Source: Helicobacter canadensis MIT 98-5491
Lineage (GTDB): Bacteria > Campylobacterota > Campylobacteria > Campylobacterales > Helicobacteraceae
NCBI RefSeq assembly: GCF_000162575.1
Contig: NZ_CM000776.2
Span: forward strand, 376,950 to 440,949
DNA length: 64,000 nucleotides
Direction of reading: 5' to 3'
Every line of letters begins with the position of its first letter. Position 1 is the first letter of the stretch. The notes under the pieces were generated by a model, which was not told where the DNA came from, made no database searches, and saw only the letters and a list, made by a program, of their open reading frames with translations. A program made the position numbers and the translations under genes. This document shows, piece after piece, positions 52,078 through 60,661 of this stretch.

Positions 52078-53502
52078 TTATTGACCTAATGCTTTTTTAA
52101 CGCCCTCTGCATATTCTTTGCTTATTTTTTCAAAATGCATTAGAGCTTTGTTTATGATTTTTTGTTCAACACCTTCCATTGATGAGGCAATATTTTTGAA
52201 GAGTTGCTCTTTTTGGGAAGCATTCATTATATCAAATAAGGCTTTTGGTTGAGTATAGAAATCATTGTCTAGCGGTGCATATCGTTGGGCTGCACCCTCT
52301 AAGTTTAAATCAGGTTCTAAATAATTTTTATCTTCTTTTGGGCTATCATCATAGCTGTTTGGTTCATAGTAAGCGGATTTATTTTTATATTCATCAAAAT
52401 TCATAGCCCCAGCAACATTATAAGTATTAACTTCACTTCTTGCTCTATTGACAGGTAAGAGATGATAGTTGGTTCCTATTCTGTATCGGTGTGCATCAGG
52501 ATAGCTAAAGATTCTACCTTGGAGCATTTTGTCAGGACTAAAGCCAATTCCTGGAACGATATTGCTTGGACTAAAGGCAGCTTGTTCCACTTCATTGAAG
52601 TAATTTTGTGGATTTTTGTTAAGAATTATCTCTCCAATATCCATTAAAGGCACGACACTATGGGACCATACTTTTGTTAAATCAAAGGGATTGAATCCTA
52701 ATTTATCCACTTCATTTTCAGGTAAAATCTGCACTTGGAATGTCCATTTAGGGAAATCTCCTTTTTCAATGCTATTGTATAAATCTCTTTGGTGAGATTC
52801 TCTATCTTTAGCAATAATTTCTTCAGCTTCTTTGTTGGTTAAATTTTTAATGCCTTGTTGAGTTTTGAAGTGGAATTTCACCCAAAATCTTTCTCCTTTG
52901 TCATTGAGAAGGCTATAAGTATGGCTTCCAAACCCGTGCATATGTCTATAGCTTGCTGGAATCCCTCTATCACTCATTAAAATTGTAACTTGGTGGAGAG
53001 ATTCAGGGCATAATGTCCAAAAATCCCAAGCTGCATTTGCGTTTCTTAAATGCGTTCTTGGATCTCTTTTTTGAGTGTGGATAAAATCTGGGAATTTGTA
53101 AGGATCCCTTATAAAGAAAGTTGGTGTATTGTTTCCAACTAAATCCCAATTGCCTTCTTTGGTATAAAATTTAATTGCAAAGCCCCTTACATCTCTCTCT
53201 GCATCAGCTGCACCAGATTCTCCTGCCACGGTTGAAAATCTTAAGAAAAGCGGTGTAACTTCTCCTTTTTGTAAAACTTTAGCTTTAGTGAATTGTGAAA
53301 TATCGGCAGTTATTTTGAGTTCTCCATAAGCAGCACTTCCTTTAGCATGCACTACTCTTTCAGGAATCCTTTCTCTATTTTGATGAGCAAGTTTTTCAAG
53401 CAGAATATAATCTTGCAAAAGTAGAGGTCCTTTTGGACCAGCTGAAAGGGAATTTTGATTATCTGCAACTTTATTTCCGAAGTCATTTGTAAGTTTTTTC
53501 AT
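52078..53502 (-). CDS. katA: Catalase, monofunctional haem type
   Basis: Dismutates hydrogen peroxide. A 474-residue clade 3 catalase: the distal histidine is in [13 protein letters not shown], followed by [49 protein letters not shown] and the proximal haem tyrosine segment [23 protein letters not shown]. pylori KatA (505 residues) has a longer C-terminal Lys-rich tail, which is absent here. No signal peptide. A stem-loop and the ankyrin gene follow. Confidence 0.97.
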   Translation of the reverse strand: MKKLTNDFGNKVADNQNSLSAGPKGPLLLQDYILLEKLAHQNRERIPERVVHAKGSAAYGELKITADISQFTKAKVLQKGEVTPLFLRFSTVAGESGAADAERDVRGFAIKFYTKEGNWDLVGNNTPTFFIRDPYKFPDFIHTQKRDPRTHLRNANAAWDFWTLCPESLHQVTILMSDRGIPASYRHMHGFGSHTYSLLNDKGERFWVKFHFKTQQGIKNLTNKEAEEIIAKDRESHQRDLYNSIEKGDFPKWTFQVQILPENEVDKLGFNPFDLTKVWSHSVVPLMDIGEIILNKNPQNYFNEVEQAAFSPSNIVPGIGFSPDKMLQGRIFSYPDAHRYRIGTNYHLLPVNRARSEVNTYNVAGAMNFDEYKNKSAYYEPNSYDDSPKEDKNYLEPDLNLEGAAQRYAPLDNDFYTQPKALFDIMNASQKEQLFKNIASSMEGVEQKIINKALMHFEKISKEYAEGVKKALGQ

Positions 53503-53655
53503 AAAGATTACCTATCCTTTTAATAAAATTTATTAACAAGGAAATAATATCTTATATAAAATAAAAATAATATTAAATAATAAAATTTATCATTTAATTC
53601 AAATTTTAAAGATTACTTTTTGGGTAGTTTTTAGATTTTTTTTGTTTTTAAAGTA

Positions 53656-53661
53656 TATAAT
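53656..53661 (+). promoter_or_regulatory. -10 element before hemerythrin gene
   Basis: TATAAT in AAAGTATATAATATTTG after a long T-rich stretch. The ATG at 53728 is 66 bases downstream and has a strong GAGGAGGG ribosome site. The 225-base gap to divergent katA is very AT-rich; I see no clear Fur or PerR box. Confidence 0.5.
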
Positions 53662-53727
53662 ATTTGATATTTTTTAGGGTTTTTTAGTGAAGTAGTCAAA
53701 ATGAATTAGGGGAAAAGAGGAGGGTTA

Positions 53728-54312
53728 ATGCTACCATCTTGGAGCAAAGAGTTGAGTGTCCATAATGATGCCATTGATGAGCAGCACAAACAGCTTTTTG
53801 ATATTGCAGGGAGAGCGTATGCTTTAGTCAATAAAAAAGCGACCAAAGAGGAAATTGTCATTATTTTAAAAGAATTATTAAATTACACACAAGAACATTT
53901 TAGGGATGAAGAAATTTATATGGAATCTATTCATTATCCTCGTTTGGAGCAGCATAGAGAAAGGCATCGTGAAATTATACGCGATATGACAAATTCGGTT
54001 ATGCAGATTCGCAATGTGGATGATTTAAAAGAGAAATTGGCTGTGATTGCTAAAAAATGGCTTTTAGAGCATATTATTCGAGAAGATATGCAAATTGAAA
54101 AATTCCGTCGCAGTGTTTGCCAAATCAATCCTTCAATGCCTAAAAAAGAAACAAGTGAAGTAGAATATGAAGAAAGCAAATTCAAATATACTTGCCAATG
54201 TAAAGGAAAAATTCACCTTGTGCCTTTGGCGTTGCACAATAAAATTCAAAAAGAAAAAGCTTTATTTAATTGTAAAATTTGTAAAGCAAGTATTCAATTA
54301 TTAGAAACATAA
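53728..54312 (+). CDS. Bacteriohemerythrin with C-terminal four-cysteine module
   Basis: A 194-residue cytoplasmic protein. The four-helix hemerythrin domain (about 1-132) has the diiron ligands: His12 or His20 in SVHNDAIDEQH, HFRDEEIYM (H-x3-E), LEQHRERH (H-x3-H) and LLEHIIREDMQ (H-x4-D). It would bind oxygen or act in oxidative protection of iron-sulfur enzymes. Residues about 155-190 add C-x-C and C-x2-C (TCQCKG...NCKICKA), a zinc-ribbon-like tail not part of the normal family. tkt follows after nine bases, so they are probably co-transcribed. Confidence 0.9.
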   Translation: MLPSWSKELSVHNDAIDEQHKQLFDIAGRAYALVNKKATKEEIVIILKELLNYTQEHFRDEEIYMESIHYPRLEQHRERHREIIRDMTNSVMQIRNVDDLKEKLAVIAKKWLLEHIIREDMQIEKFRRSVCQINPSMPKKETSEVEYEESKFKYTCQCKGKIHLVPLALHNKIQKEKALFNCKICKASIQLLET

Positions 54313-54321
54313 GGGGTAAAA

Positions 54322-56241
54322 ATGTTAGATCAAAATGAAATCAAAGAATATCAATTAATGGCTGATTCTTTACGATTTTTGTGTGCTGATATGGTGCAAA
54401 TAGCCAATAGCGGACATCCTGGTGCTCCAATGGGATTAGCCGATATTGCGGTAGTTTTAGGGTATCATCTGCATCTTAATCCTAAGAATCCACAATGGAT
54501 AAATCGTGATAGGTTAGTCTTTAGTGGTGGTCATGCAAGTGCGCTTGTGTATAGTTTATTGCATTTATGGGGTTTTGATGTAAGCTTGGAAGATTTGAAA
54601 GCTTTTAGGAGCTTTGGTTCTAAAACTCCAGGGCATCCAGAATACAAGCATACTCCTGGTATTGAAATTACCACAGGCCCTTTAGGTCAAGGTATTGCTA
54701 ATGCAGTAGGGTTTGCTATGGCGGGAAAACTTGCTCAAAATATGCTTGGTGATTTAATTTCTCATAAGGTTTATTGTTTATGTGGAGATGGAGATTTAGA
54801 AGAAGGGATTTCTTATGAATCTTGCTCTCTTGCTGGGCATCATAGTTTGGATAATCTTATTGTGATTTATGATTCAAATAATATTACAATTGAAGGTGAT
54901 TGTGGAGTTGCCTTTAGTGAGAATATTAAAATGCGTTTTGAAGCACAAGGTTGGGAAGTTTTGGAGATTGATGGGCATAATTTTATGCAAATTGATTTGG
55001 CACTTAGTAAGGCTAAAGTTTCTAACAAACCTGTTTTAATTATTGCTAAAACCACAATTGCAAAAGGTTCTATTCATTTAAGTGGTTCTCATAAATCTCA
55101 TGGTTCTCCACTTGGAGAGAGTGAGATTGAAGAATCCAAAAAGGCTTTAGGCTTTGATTCTAAGTTGAAGTTTTTTGTCCCTGATAGTGCAAGAATCCGA
55201 TTTAAAAATACACAAGAATTGGGTGAATTAGCCAATAAAGAGTGGGAGAAGATTTTAGTAAAAAGTGATAAAAAATCTTTACTAGAAGCAATGTTAAATC
55301 CGGATTTTTCTAAGATAGAGTATCCTAACTTTGATGAAACCAAAAGTGTAGCAACGCGTGCAAGCAATGGAGAAATTCTCAACGCTATCGCCAAAGCCTT
55401 GCCTGGGTTTATTGGCGGAAGTGCGGATTTAGCACCCTCTAATAACACAGAATTAAAAGGAATGGGAGATTTCCCAAAGGGAAGAAATTTCCATTTTGGA
55501 ATCCGCGAACACGCTATGGGGGCTATTAGCAATGCGTTTGCTAATTATGGTCTATTTTTGCCTTTTTGTGCTACTTTCTTTGTTTTTAGCGATTATCTTT
55601 CTCCTAGTGTTCGTGTGGCTTCGCTAATGAAAAGCAAAGTGTTTTATGTTTGGACGCACGATAGTATTGGTGTGGGAGAAGATGGTGCAACTCATCAGCC
55701 TATTGAGCAAATTAGCCATTTTAGGGCGATGCCAAATTTAAGTGTTTTTCGCCCAAGTGATGCGAATGAAAATATTGCCTGTTGGCAGGTTGCTTTGGAG
55801 ATTGAGGGACCTTGTGCTTTTGTGCTTAGTCGCCAAAATCTCCCTATTTTTGGAAAAGTTACAAAAGAACAGGTAAAAAAAGGTGCTTATGTGAAGCAAG
55901 AATCAAGCAAAGAGCCTCAAATCACATTATTAGCAACAGGTAGTGAAGTGGAGCTTGCTTTAAGAAGTGCTAAAGAGTTAGAATCACAAGGCTTAGCTAC
56001 GCAAGTTGTGAGTGTGCCAAGTTATGATTTATTAATGCAGCAAGAGAAAACTTATCGTGATTCTTTATTAAAAGGTAAAGTGATTGCTATTGAAGCAAGT
56101 CGTGGTTTAGAGTGGTATGCCTTGGCAGATATAGTTATTGGAATGCAAGGTTTTGGGGCAAGTGGCAAGGGCGAGATTTTGTTTGAGCATTTTGGATTTA
56201 GTGTAGAGAATATTGTAAAAATTGCTAAAGAAAATCTTTAA
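54322..56241 (+). CDS. tkt: Transketolase
   Basis: Thiamine-diphosphate enzyme of the non-oxidative pentose phosphate pathway. The 639-residue protein shows ADMVQIANSGHPGAPMGLADI, GGHASALVYSLLH, TTGPLGQGIANAVG, the ThDP motif GDGDLEEGISYE and pyrimidine-domain GIREHAMGAISNAFA plus HDSIGVGEDGATHQPIEQ. The gene starts nine bases after hemerythrin and is followed two bases later by addB, matching H. pylori HP1088-HP1089. Confidence 0.97.
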   Translation: MLDQNEIKEYQLMADSLRFLCADMVQIANSGHPGAPMGLADIAVVLGYHLHLNPKNPQWINRDRLVFSGGHASALVYSLLHLWGFDVSLEDLKAFRSFGSKTPGHPEYKHTPGIEITTGPLGQGIANAVGFAMAGKLAQNMLGDLISHKVYCLCGDGDLEEGISYESCSLAGHHSLDNLIVIYDSNNITIEGDCGVAFSENIKMRFEAQGWEVLEIDGHNFMQIDLALSKAKVSNKPVLIIAKTTIAKGSIHLSGSHKSHGSPLGESEIEESKKALGFDSKLKFFVPDSARIRFKNTQELGELANKEWEKILVKSDKKSLLEAMLNPDFSKIEYPNFDETKSVATRASNGEILNAIAKALPGFIGGSADLAPSNNTELKGMGDFPKGRNFHFGIREHAMGAISNAFANYGLFLPFCATFFVFSDYLSPSVRVASLMKSKVFYVWTHDSIGVGEDGATHQPIEQISHFRAMPNLSVFRPSDANENIACWQVALEIEGPCAFVLSRQNLPIFGKVTKEQVKKGAYVKQESSKEPQITLLATGSEVELALRSAKELESQGLATQVVSVPSYDLLMQQEKTYRDSLLKGKVIAIEASRGLEWYALADIVIGMQGFGASGKGEILFEHFGFSVENIVKIAKENL

Positions 56242-56243
56242 AA

Positions 56244-58475
56244 GTGGCAAAACTCTATTTATTTTCAAACACACGCGCAATCAAAGCCTTTTTTGAAAGG
56301 GATTATTTAGCTTCATTTTTGCCGGATGCACAGAGCATTGGCGAGTTTTTAGAATTTGTTTTAAGAGTGGAGGGCAAAAGTAAGATCCCTTCATTTTTGC
56401 GTCATATCTACCTTTATCAATCTATTCAAGAATCAAACTCTAAAGAATTTGGTGAATTTGCCAAGAATTTCTCTCAATTTTTAAATAATTCGGATTTCTT
56501 TTTTAAGTTTTATGAAGAATTATGTGCTGGATGTGTGCGATTAGAAATGCTAGAAAAGCTCGATATTTACGCATTTTATGATGATTATTTGCGGGTTTTA
56601 AAAAGAATCTTTGAACTTTATAGTAAAAAGCTTGCAGAGAATCATTTCTTTGATCAATATTTCTTGGAAGATTATAAGATTACCTTTGAGATTTTAGGGA
56701 TTTATGAGAGTATTGAAGTGTATTTAGAAGGGTTTTTGAGCCATTTTGAAATGCGTATTTTCCAAGAGATTTCTCTTCAAAAACCGATTTTGTTAAAAAT
56801 TTTTATTAATCCTTTTAATATTGAGTATTATCAAAAACTTTTTGGATTATCTTTGGAGAATGGCAAATTCACATTAAAACTAGAGAATAAAAGGCTAGAG
56901 ATTTTAAGTTTTGAATCTAAAATAGAAATTCCTAACAATCTTAAGCTTTTAGAGTTTGATAGTAAGATTTCTGAAGTAGGTGGGATATTTACTCAAATTG
57001 ATTTATGGCTTGAGAGTGGGATTTCTCCAGAGGAAATTTGCATTATTTTGCCTAATGAAGAATTTGCTAAGTATTTGCAACTCTTTGATAAAGCAAGAAA
57101 TTTTAACTTTGCAATGGGTAAAAAGTTGCAAGAAACAAGCTTTTTTAAACGGCTTCAAAGCTTAGCAGAATCCGCACAGAGTTTTGAGGAATTTTGGCAA
57201 TTTATTGAAGAAATGCAAGAAAATACTTGGGAAGACAAAGAAGTTAAGAAGATTATTTTGCAGAGATTGGAGTATTTTTCATTTGGATTGAAGTTTTTGG
57301 ATTCTTTGCAGACTAGAGATAAGATTTATGCATTTTTTATGATGCTAAAGAAAGAAACAATTGATGATATTGGTGGGGGTCGTATTAGTGTTATAGGAAT
57401 CTTAGAAACAAGAGGAATTGCCTTTTCTTATGTGATTTTGCCAGAATTTAATCAAAATAATGTTCCAAAAGTAAGCCAAAAAGATATTTTTCTTAATTCA
57501 ATTATTCGCCAAAAAGTTGGGTTGCCTACAAGAAAAGATAGAGAAAATTTGCAAAAATATTATTATGCCAAGCTTTTTGCACATTCTAAAGAGGCTTGTG
57601 TGATGTTTGTGAGCAATGAAGAAGAAGAGCCCTCACGCTTTTTGCTAGAAGAAAAGATTTTTAAAAATGCTTCATTTGCTAAAGCTTCTAGGAAATATGG
57701 TGAGTATTTTTTAAATGGAGAATTACTAAGCTATAAAGAAAAAGAAATTATTGCACCTTTGGATTTTGGGGTGATGAGTGCAACAAAGCTAGAGTGTTTA
57801 TTGACTTGCAAAAGGAAGTATTATTATCGCTATGTTTTAGGCTATAAAGAGCAAATGGATTTTAATGTAGGAACTCAAATCCATAAAGCTTTACAAAAAG
57901 CGTATGTGAATTTTGCAATTCATAGGGATTTTGAAAAGTTGCAACAAGAAGCTTATGAAAATTTACAAGTTTATGAGAACAAAAGAGAATATTTTGAGTT
58001 AGAGATTGCCAAGAGGTATTTACAGAAATTTTTCTATGCTGAAAGAAAGCATTTGGAGGATGGTTGGATTCCAATTGAATTTGAAAAAGAATTTTCACTG
58101 CAAGTTTGTGAGATTCCTTTTAGAGGAAGGATTGATAGAATCGACAAAAAAGGAGAGAGTGTTTTAGTTTTGGATTATAAATACAAAAAGAATCTTAAAG
58201 TTAGCACACAAAGAAGTATTGATACTTCAAAAGATTTTCAGCTTGTTTTATACGCTTTGGCACTCCAAGAATCTTATAGCGAAGTTGAAGCGGGGTTTTA
58301 TGATATTTATGAGGCAAGCATCAAAAAAGAGGAAATTTTACAAGAAAAAAAACAAAAACTCTTAGAAAAACTAGAGGAACTTAAGGAATTTAAAAAAGAG
58401 TTTTCTTTTGAGCTTTGCAAGGAAAGAGCACCTTGCAATTTTTGTGAGTTTATTTACCTTTGCAAACGCTATTAA
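56244..58475 (+). CDS. addB: AddB-like recombination nuclease
   Basis: The nuclease partner of AddA in RecBCD-type double-strand-break processing. The GTG start is fixed by the tkt stop two bases before it. At 743 residues it is shorter than B. subtilis AddB. N-terminal UvrD-like sequence lacks a convincing P-loop; RGIAFSYVILPEFNQNNVP looks like helicase motif V. The C-terminal PD-(D/E)xK nuclease shows NVGTQIHKAL, PFRGRIDRID and VLVLDYKYKK, framed by cysteines (SATKLECLLTCKRKYYY, CKERAPCNFCEFIYLC) that would hold a 4Fe-4S cluster as in AddB. It overlaps a convergent gene by 26 bases. Confidence 0.88.
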   Translation: MAKLYLFSNTRAIKAFFERDYLASFLPDAQSIGEFLEFVLRVEGKSKIPSFLRHIYLYQSIQESNSKEFGEFAKNFSQFLNNSDFFFKFYEELCAGCVRLEMLEKLDIYAFYDDYLRVLKRIFELYSKKLAENHFFDQYFLEDYKITFEILGIYESIEVYLEGFLSHFEMRIFQEISLQKPILLKIFINPFNIEYYQKLFGLSLENGKFTLKLENKRLEILSFESKIEIPNNLKLLEFDSKISEVGGIFTQIDLWLESGISPEEICIILPNEEFAKYLQLFDKARNFNFAMGKKLQETSFFKRLQSLAESAQSFEEFWQFIEEMQENTWEDKEVKKIILQRLEYFSFGLKFLDSLQTRDKIYAFFMMLKKETIDDIGGGRISVIGILETRGIAFSYVILPEFNQNNVPKVSQKDIFLNSIIRQKVGLPTRKDRENLQKYYYAKLFAHSKEACVMFVSNEEEEPSRFLLEEKIFKNASFAKASRKYGEYFLNGELLSYKEKEIIAPLDFGVMSATKLECLLTCKRKYYYRYVLGYKEQMDFNVGTQIHKALQKAYVNFAIHRDFEKLQQEAYENLQVYENKREYFELEIAKRYLQKFFYAERKHLEDGWIPIEFEKEFSLQVCEIPFRGRIDRIDKKGESVLVLDYKYKKNLKVSTQRSIDTSKDFQLVLYALALQESYSEVEAGFYDIYEASIKKEEILQEKKQKLLEKLEELKEFKKEFSFELCKERAPCNFCEFIYLCKRY

Positions 58476-58947
58476 GGATTCCAAAGAATCGAGCAAAAAA
58501 TAATAAGATTAGCGTAACAAGTAGAGTTTTGAAAACTAATTCAGATTGTTGATGCATTTGGTTAAATTCTAAGGTTTCAATGGCGGTTTCCCCTATTGTT
58601 TGAGCTTCTATAATATAAGGCGTGTAGTAAAGTGTAAATAAAAGTATTAAAATTGCGTTGATAAAGCCAAGTAGGGGTGTAAATTTTTGGCGGGTAGTTT
58701 GTAGGGCGATTAATTCATAAATAAGAATAAGCAAAGCCAAGATATTGAGTAAAAAATTCACCTTTACAAAGATTTGTGTCATTAAAATCCCAGATTGAAA
58801 TAAAGTAATTTCCAATCCCTCTGCTAAACTCGCTCCACGGAAAACTACAGAAGCACTAAAAGCACTAGCAAGAATCAAGCCAATACTTAGTGCAATGAAT
58901 AACAAATATAGGGCAGAAAATAAAGAATAAAATTTAGTTTTTGACAT
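58450..58947 (-). CDS. DUF4149-family membrane protein
   Basis: A 165-residue inner-membrane protein with four hydrophobic segments (about 10-32, 52-80, 86-108 and 138-158). ALSIGLILASAFSASVVFRGASLAEGLEITLFQSGILMTQIFVKVNFLL and YYTPYIIEAQTIGETAIETLEFNQMHQQSELVFK resemble the DUF4149/TMEM205-like family. The role is unknown. It overlaps the 3' end of the convergent addB by 26 bases. The minus-strand tRNA cluster lies about 200 bases upstream. Confidence 0.75.
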   Translation of the reverse strand: MSKTKFYSLFSALYLLFIALSIGLILASAFSASVVFRGASLAEGLEITLFQSGILMTQIFVKVNFLLNILALLILIYELIALQTTRQKFTPLLGFINAILILLFTLYYTPYIIEAQTIGETAIETLEFNQMHQQSELVFKTLLVTLILLFFARFFGILNSVCKGK

Positions 58948-59149
58948 AGGACTCCTTAAGATTAAGTGATTTTAATCCTTAATTTTTGGCATTATAGCAA
59001 ATATGATTTTAAAATTTATAAAATAAAATTTGAGATTGATAAACTTAGAATGCTTTTGGCAGAGTTTGTGAAAAAGTTGAATTGATAATGATTTTATTTT
59101 ATGGATTGTTAATTGAGAATTTAGTAAGATTTTAGATTTATGAATGTGA

Positions 59150-59226
59150 TGGCGGAGCGGACGGGGCTCGAACCCGCGACCCCCTGCGTGACAGGCAGGT
59201 ATTCTAACCAACTGAACTACCGCTCC
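59150..59226 (-). tRNA. tRNA-Asp (anticodon GTC)
   Basis: Full cloverleaf on the minus strand: acceptor GGAGCGG/CCGCTCC with discriminator G, anticodon stem CCTGC/GCAGG with loop CTGTCAC (GTC), T arm GCGGG/CCCGT with TTCGAGC, encoded CCA at 59150-59152. Last of a four-tRNA unit Lys-Glu-Val-Asp. Confidence 0.96.
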
Positions 59227-59237
59227 AAAGCTGAAAG

Positions 59238-59313
59238 TGGTGGTCGCTACAAGACTCGAACTTGTGACATCCACCTTGTAAGGGTGGCGCTCTACCAACT
59301 GAGCTAAGCGACC
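59238..59313 (-). tRNA. tRNA-Val (anticodon TAC)
   Basis: Full cloverleaf on the minus strand: acceptor GGTCGCT/AGCGACC with discriminator A, anticodon loop CTTACAA (TAC), T loop TTCGAGT, CCA encoded at 59238-59240. Third of the four-tRNA unit. Confidence 0.96.
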
Positions 59314-59344
59314 ATTTTAATAATAAAAATCATAGAAATAAAAG

Positions 59345-59419
59345 TGGTGACTCCTAGGGGACTCGAACCCCTGTAGCCACCGTGAAAGGGTGGTATCCTA
59401 ACCGCTAGATGAAGGAGCC
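59345..59419 (-). tRNA. tRNA-Glu (anticodon TTC)
   Basis: Full cloverleaf on the minus strand: acceptor GGCTCCT/AGGAGTC with a G-U pair at position 2, anticodon stem CCACC/GGTGG with loop CTTTCAC (TTC), T loop TTCGAGT, CCA encoded at 59345-59347. Second of the unit. Confidence 0.96.
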
Positions 59420-59431
59420 ACTTTTATTTAG

Positions 59432-59507
59432 TGGTGACCCGCGTTGGATTCGAACCAACGGCCCATTCCTTAAAAGGGAATTGCTCTACCAACTGAGCTA
59501 GCGGGTC
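59432..59507 (-). tRNA. tRNA-Lys (anticodon TTT)
   Basis: Full cloverleaf on the minus strand: acceptor GACCCGC/GCGGGTC, anticodon stem ATTCC/GGAAT with loop CTTTTAA (TTT), T loop TTCGAAT, CCA encoded at 59432-59434. First tRNA after the promoter at 59526-59554. Confidence 0.96.
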
Positions 59508-59525
59508 AAACAAAAAGGAAATGAA

Positions 59526-59554
59526 ATTATAGCTACAAAATTTTTAAAAGTCAA
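59526..59554 (-). promoter_or_regulatory. Strong promoter of the tRNA Lys-Glu-Val-Asp unit
   Basis: On the minus strand TTGACT (59554-59549), a 17-base spacer and TATAAT (59531-59526), 18 bases before the tRNA-Lys 5' end. The -35 box lies in the last codons of the cinA-like gene (TIDF and stop), so the stable RNA promoter begins inside a coding region. Confidence 0.85.
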
Positions 59555-60578
59555 TAGTTTTGAAAAAGAGTTTTAAAAATATTAAGTAAGCATAGAGACA
59601 AGATTGCTCTTGAATATAGTTTCTATCCCCAGAAAATAGGACTCTATTAATTATTTCTTCTCCATTTTTGGATTTTACTCCGATAAAAATTGTCCCAACA
59701 GGCTTGCTTGCATTACCCCCATTTGGTCCTGCAACACCACTTGTGGCGATAGCAAAATCTGCACCACTTAAACTTAAAGCACCATCTAGCATTTCACGCA
59801 CCACCGCTTCACTCACTGCACCATAAGCAATAAGATTGCTATTAGAGACTTTTAGCCACGATTCTTTAATGGCATTGGCATAGCTAATGATTCCGCCATC
59901 AAAGACTTCACTTGCTCCTGATTCTTTAGTGAGATAATAAGCTACTAAGCCCCCTGTGCAGCTTTCTGCGGTTGTGATTTTTTGTTTGGAATTTGCAAGA
60001 AGTTGGATAATGCTTTGAGCTAAATTGGAGCTTGAAAAGATTTTATTTTGAAAAATTTGAGACATTTCTTTTAAAAAGGTGCTTAGTGTTTTGTGTGAAA
60101 GGGCTTTAGCTTGTAAAATTTCTATTCCGCAAGTGTTTTGGAGAGTTTGTAATTGGATTTGATGAGCCTTAGCTAAGGGATTTAGAAGTGTTAAAGCACT
60201 TTGGCAATCAAATCCTAAAAGGTATAAAAAGGTGTTGTTTGTGTCTGTAGATTGTGGGATTTGTGGGGAATTTTGTAATGTGATATTGCAATTTTTAAAG
60301 GTAAGTGTGTAGTGATTTTTTTCTAGAGTGGGCATTGGTAAAGAATGCTTTTTAAAATCATTTAAAATTTCATTTAAAATAGAATCATTAGTAAGTATTA
60401 AAAGATTCTGTGAAATTTCTATGGCGTGGTTTAGATTTTTAAAAAGATCTATATTATTTGTAGAATCTAAAAACCAAGTGCAATGAATCTCTTCAAAAAG
60501 GCTTTGAGCATAGCGAATAGAATAATCTTGAAGTGGTTTAAAAGAATAATTTTTTCCAATGCAAAATAAAGTATTCAA
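59544..60578 (-). CDS. CinA-family protein with degenerate N-terminal domain
   Basis: A 344-residue protein. The C-terminal domain (about 190-340) is the CinA/PncC nicotinamide-mononucleotide amidohydrolase: ITTAESCTGGLVAYYLTKESGASEVFDGGIISYANAIKESWL, VSEAVVREMLDGAL, FAIATSGVAGPNGGNASKPVGTIFIGV. The N-terminal part (about 1-185) should be the molybdopterin-binding-like domain of CinA but lacks its GDEL and GGLGPT motifs; only the general alternation of strands and helices remains. NAD salvage is the likely role of the intact domain. The gene is alone on its strand; ppk2 diverges. Confidence 0.8.
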   Translation of the reverse strand: MNTLFCIGKNYSFKPLQDYSIRYAQSLFEEIHCTWFLDSTNNIDLFKNLNHAIEISQNLLILTNDSILNEILNDFKKHSLPMPTLEKNHYTLTFKNCNITLQNSPQIPQSTDTNNTFLYLLGFDCQSALTLLNPLAKAHQIQLQTLQNTCGIEILQAKALSHKTLSTFLKEMSQIFQNKIFSSSNLAQSIIQLLANSKQKITTAESCTGGLVAYYLTKESGASEVFDGGIISYANAIKESWLKVSNSNLIAYGAVSEAVVREMLDGALSLSGADFAIATSGVAGPNGGNASKPVGTIFIGVKSKNGEEIINRVLFSGDRNYIQEQSCLYAYLIFLKLFFKTIDF

Positions 60579-60661
60579 AATAATTTTCCTTATGTATAAT
60601 TTAATTCTTTAATGGTAGAATATTTTAACTATTTTATAACTTAAGTTTGGAGGTTAGGCAA

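Noticed and set aside
53503-53727. PerR or Fur box in the katA/hemerythrin intergenic region
   Set aside because: The region is so AT-rich that partial matches to TTATAATNATTATAA are expected by chance; none is convincing.
58954-58982. Imperfect inverted repeat TTAAGATTAA/TTAATCCTTAA before the DUF4149 gene
   Set aside because: One mismatch or bulge, very AT-rich, no T-run; could end the tRNA transcript but is too weak to call.
58972-59298. 108-codon open frame on the minus strand across the tRNA-Asp and tRNA-Val genes
   Set aside because: It reads through two tRNA genes; the RIPACHAGGRGFEPRP-like peptide is a known artefact of translating tRNA sequence.
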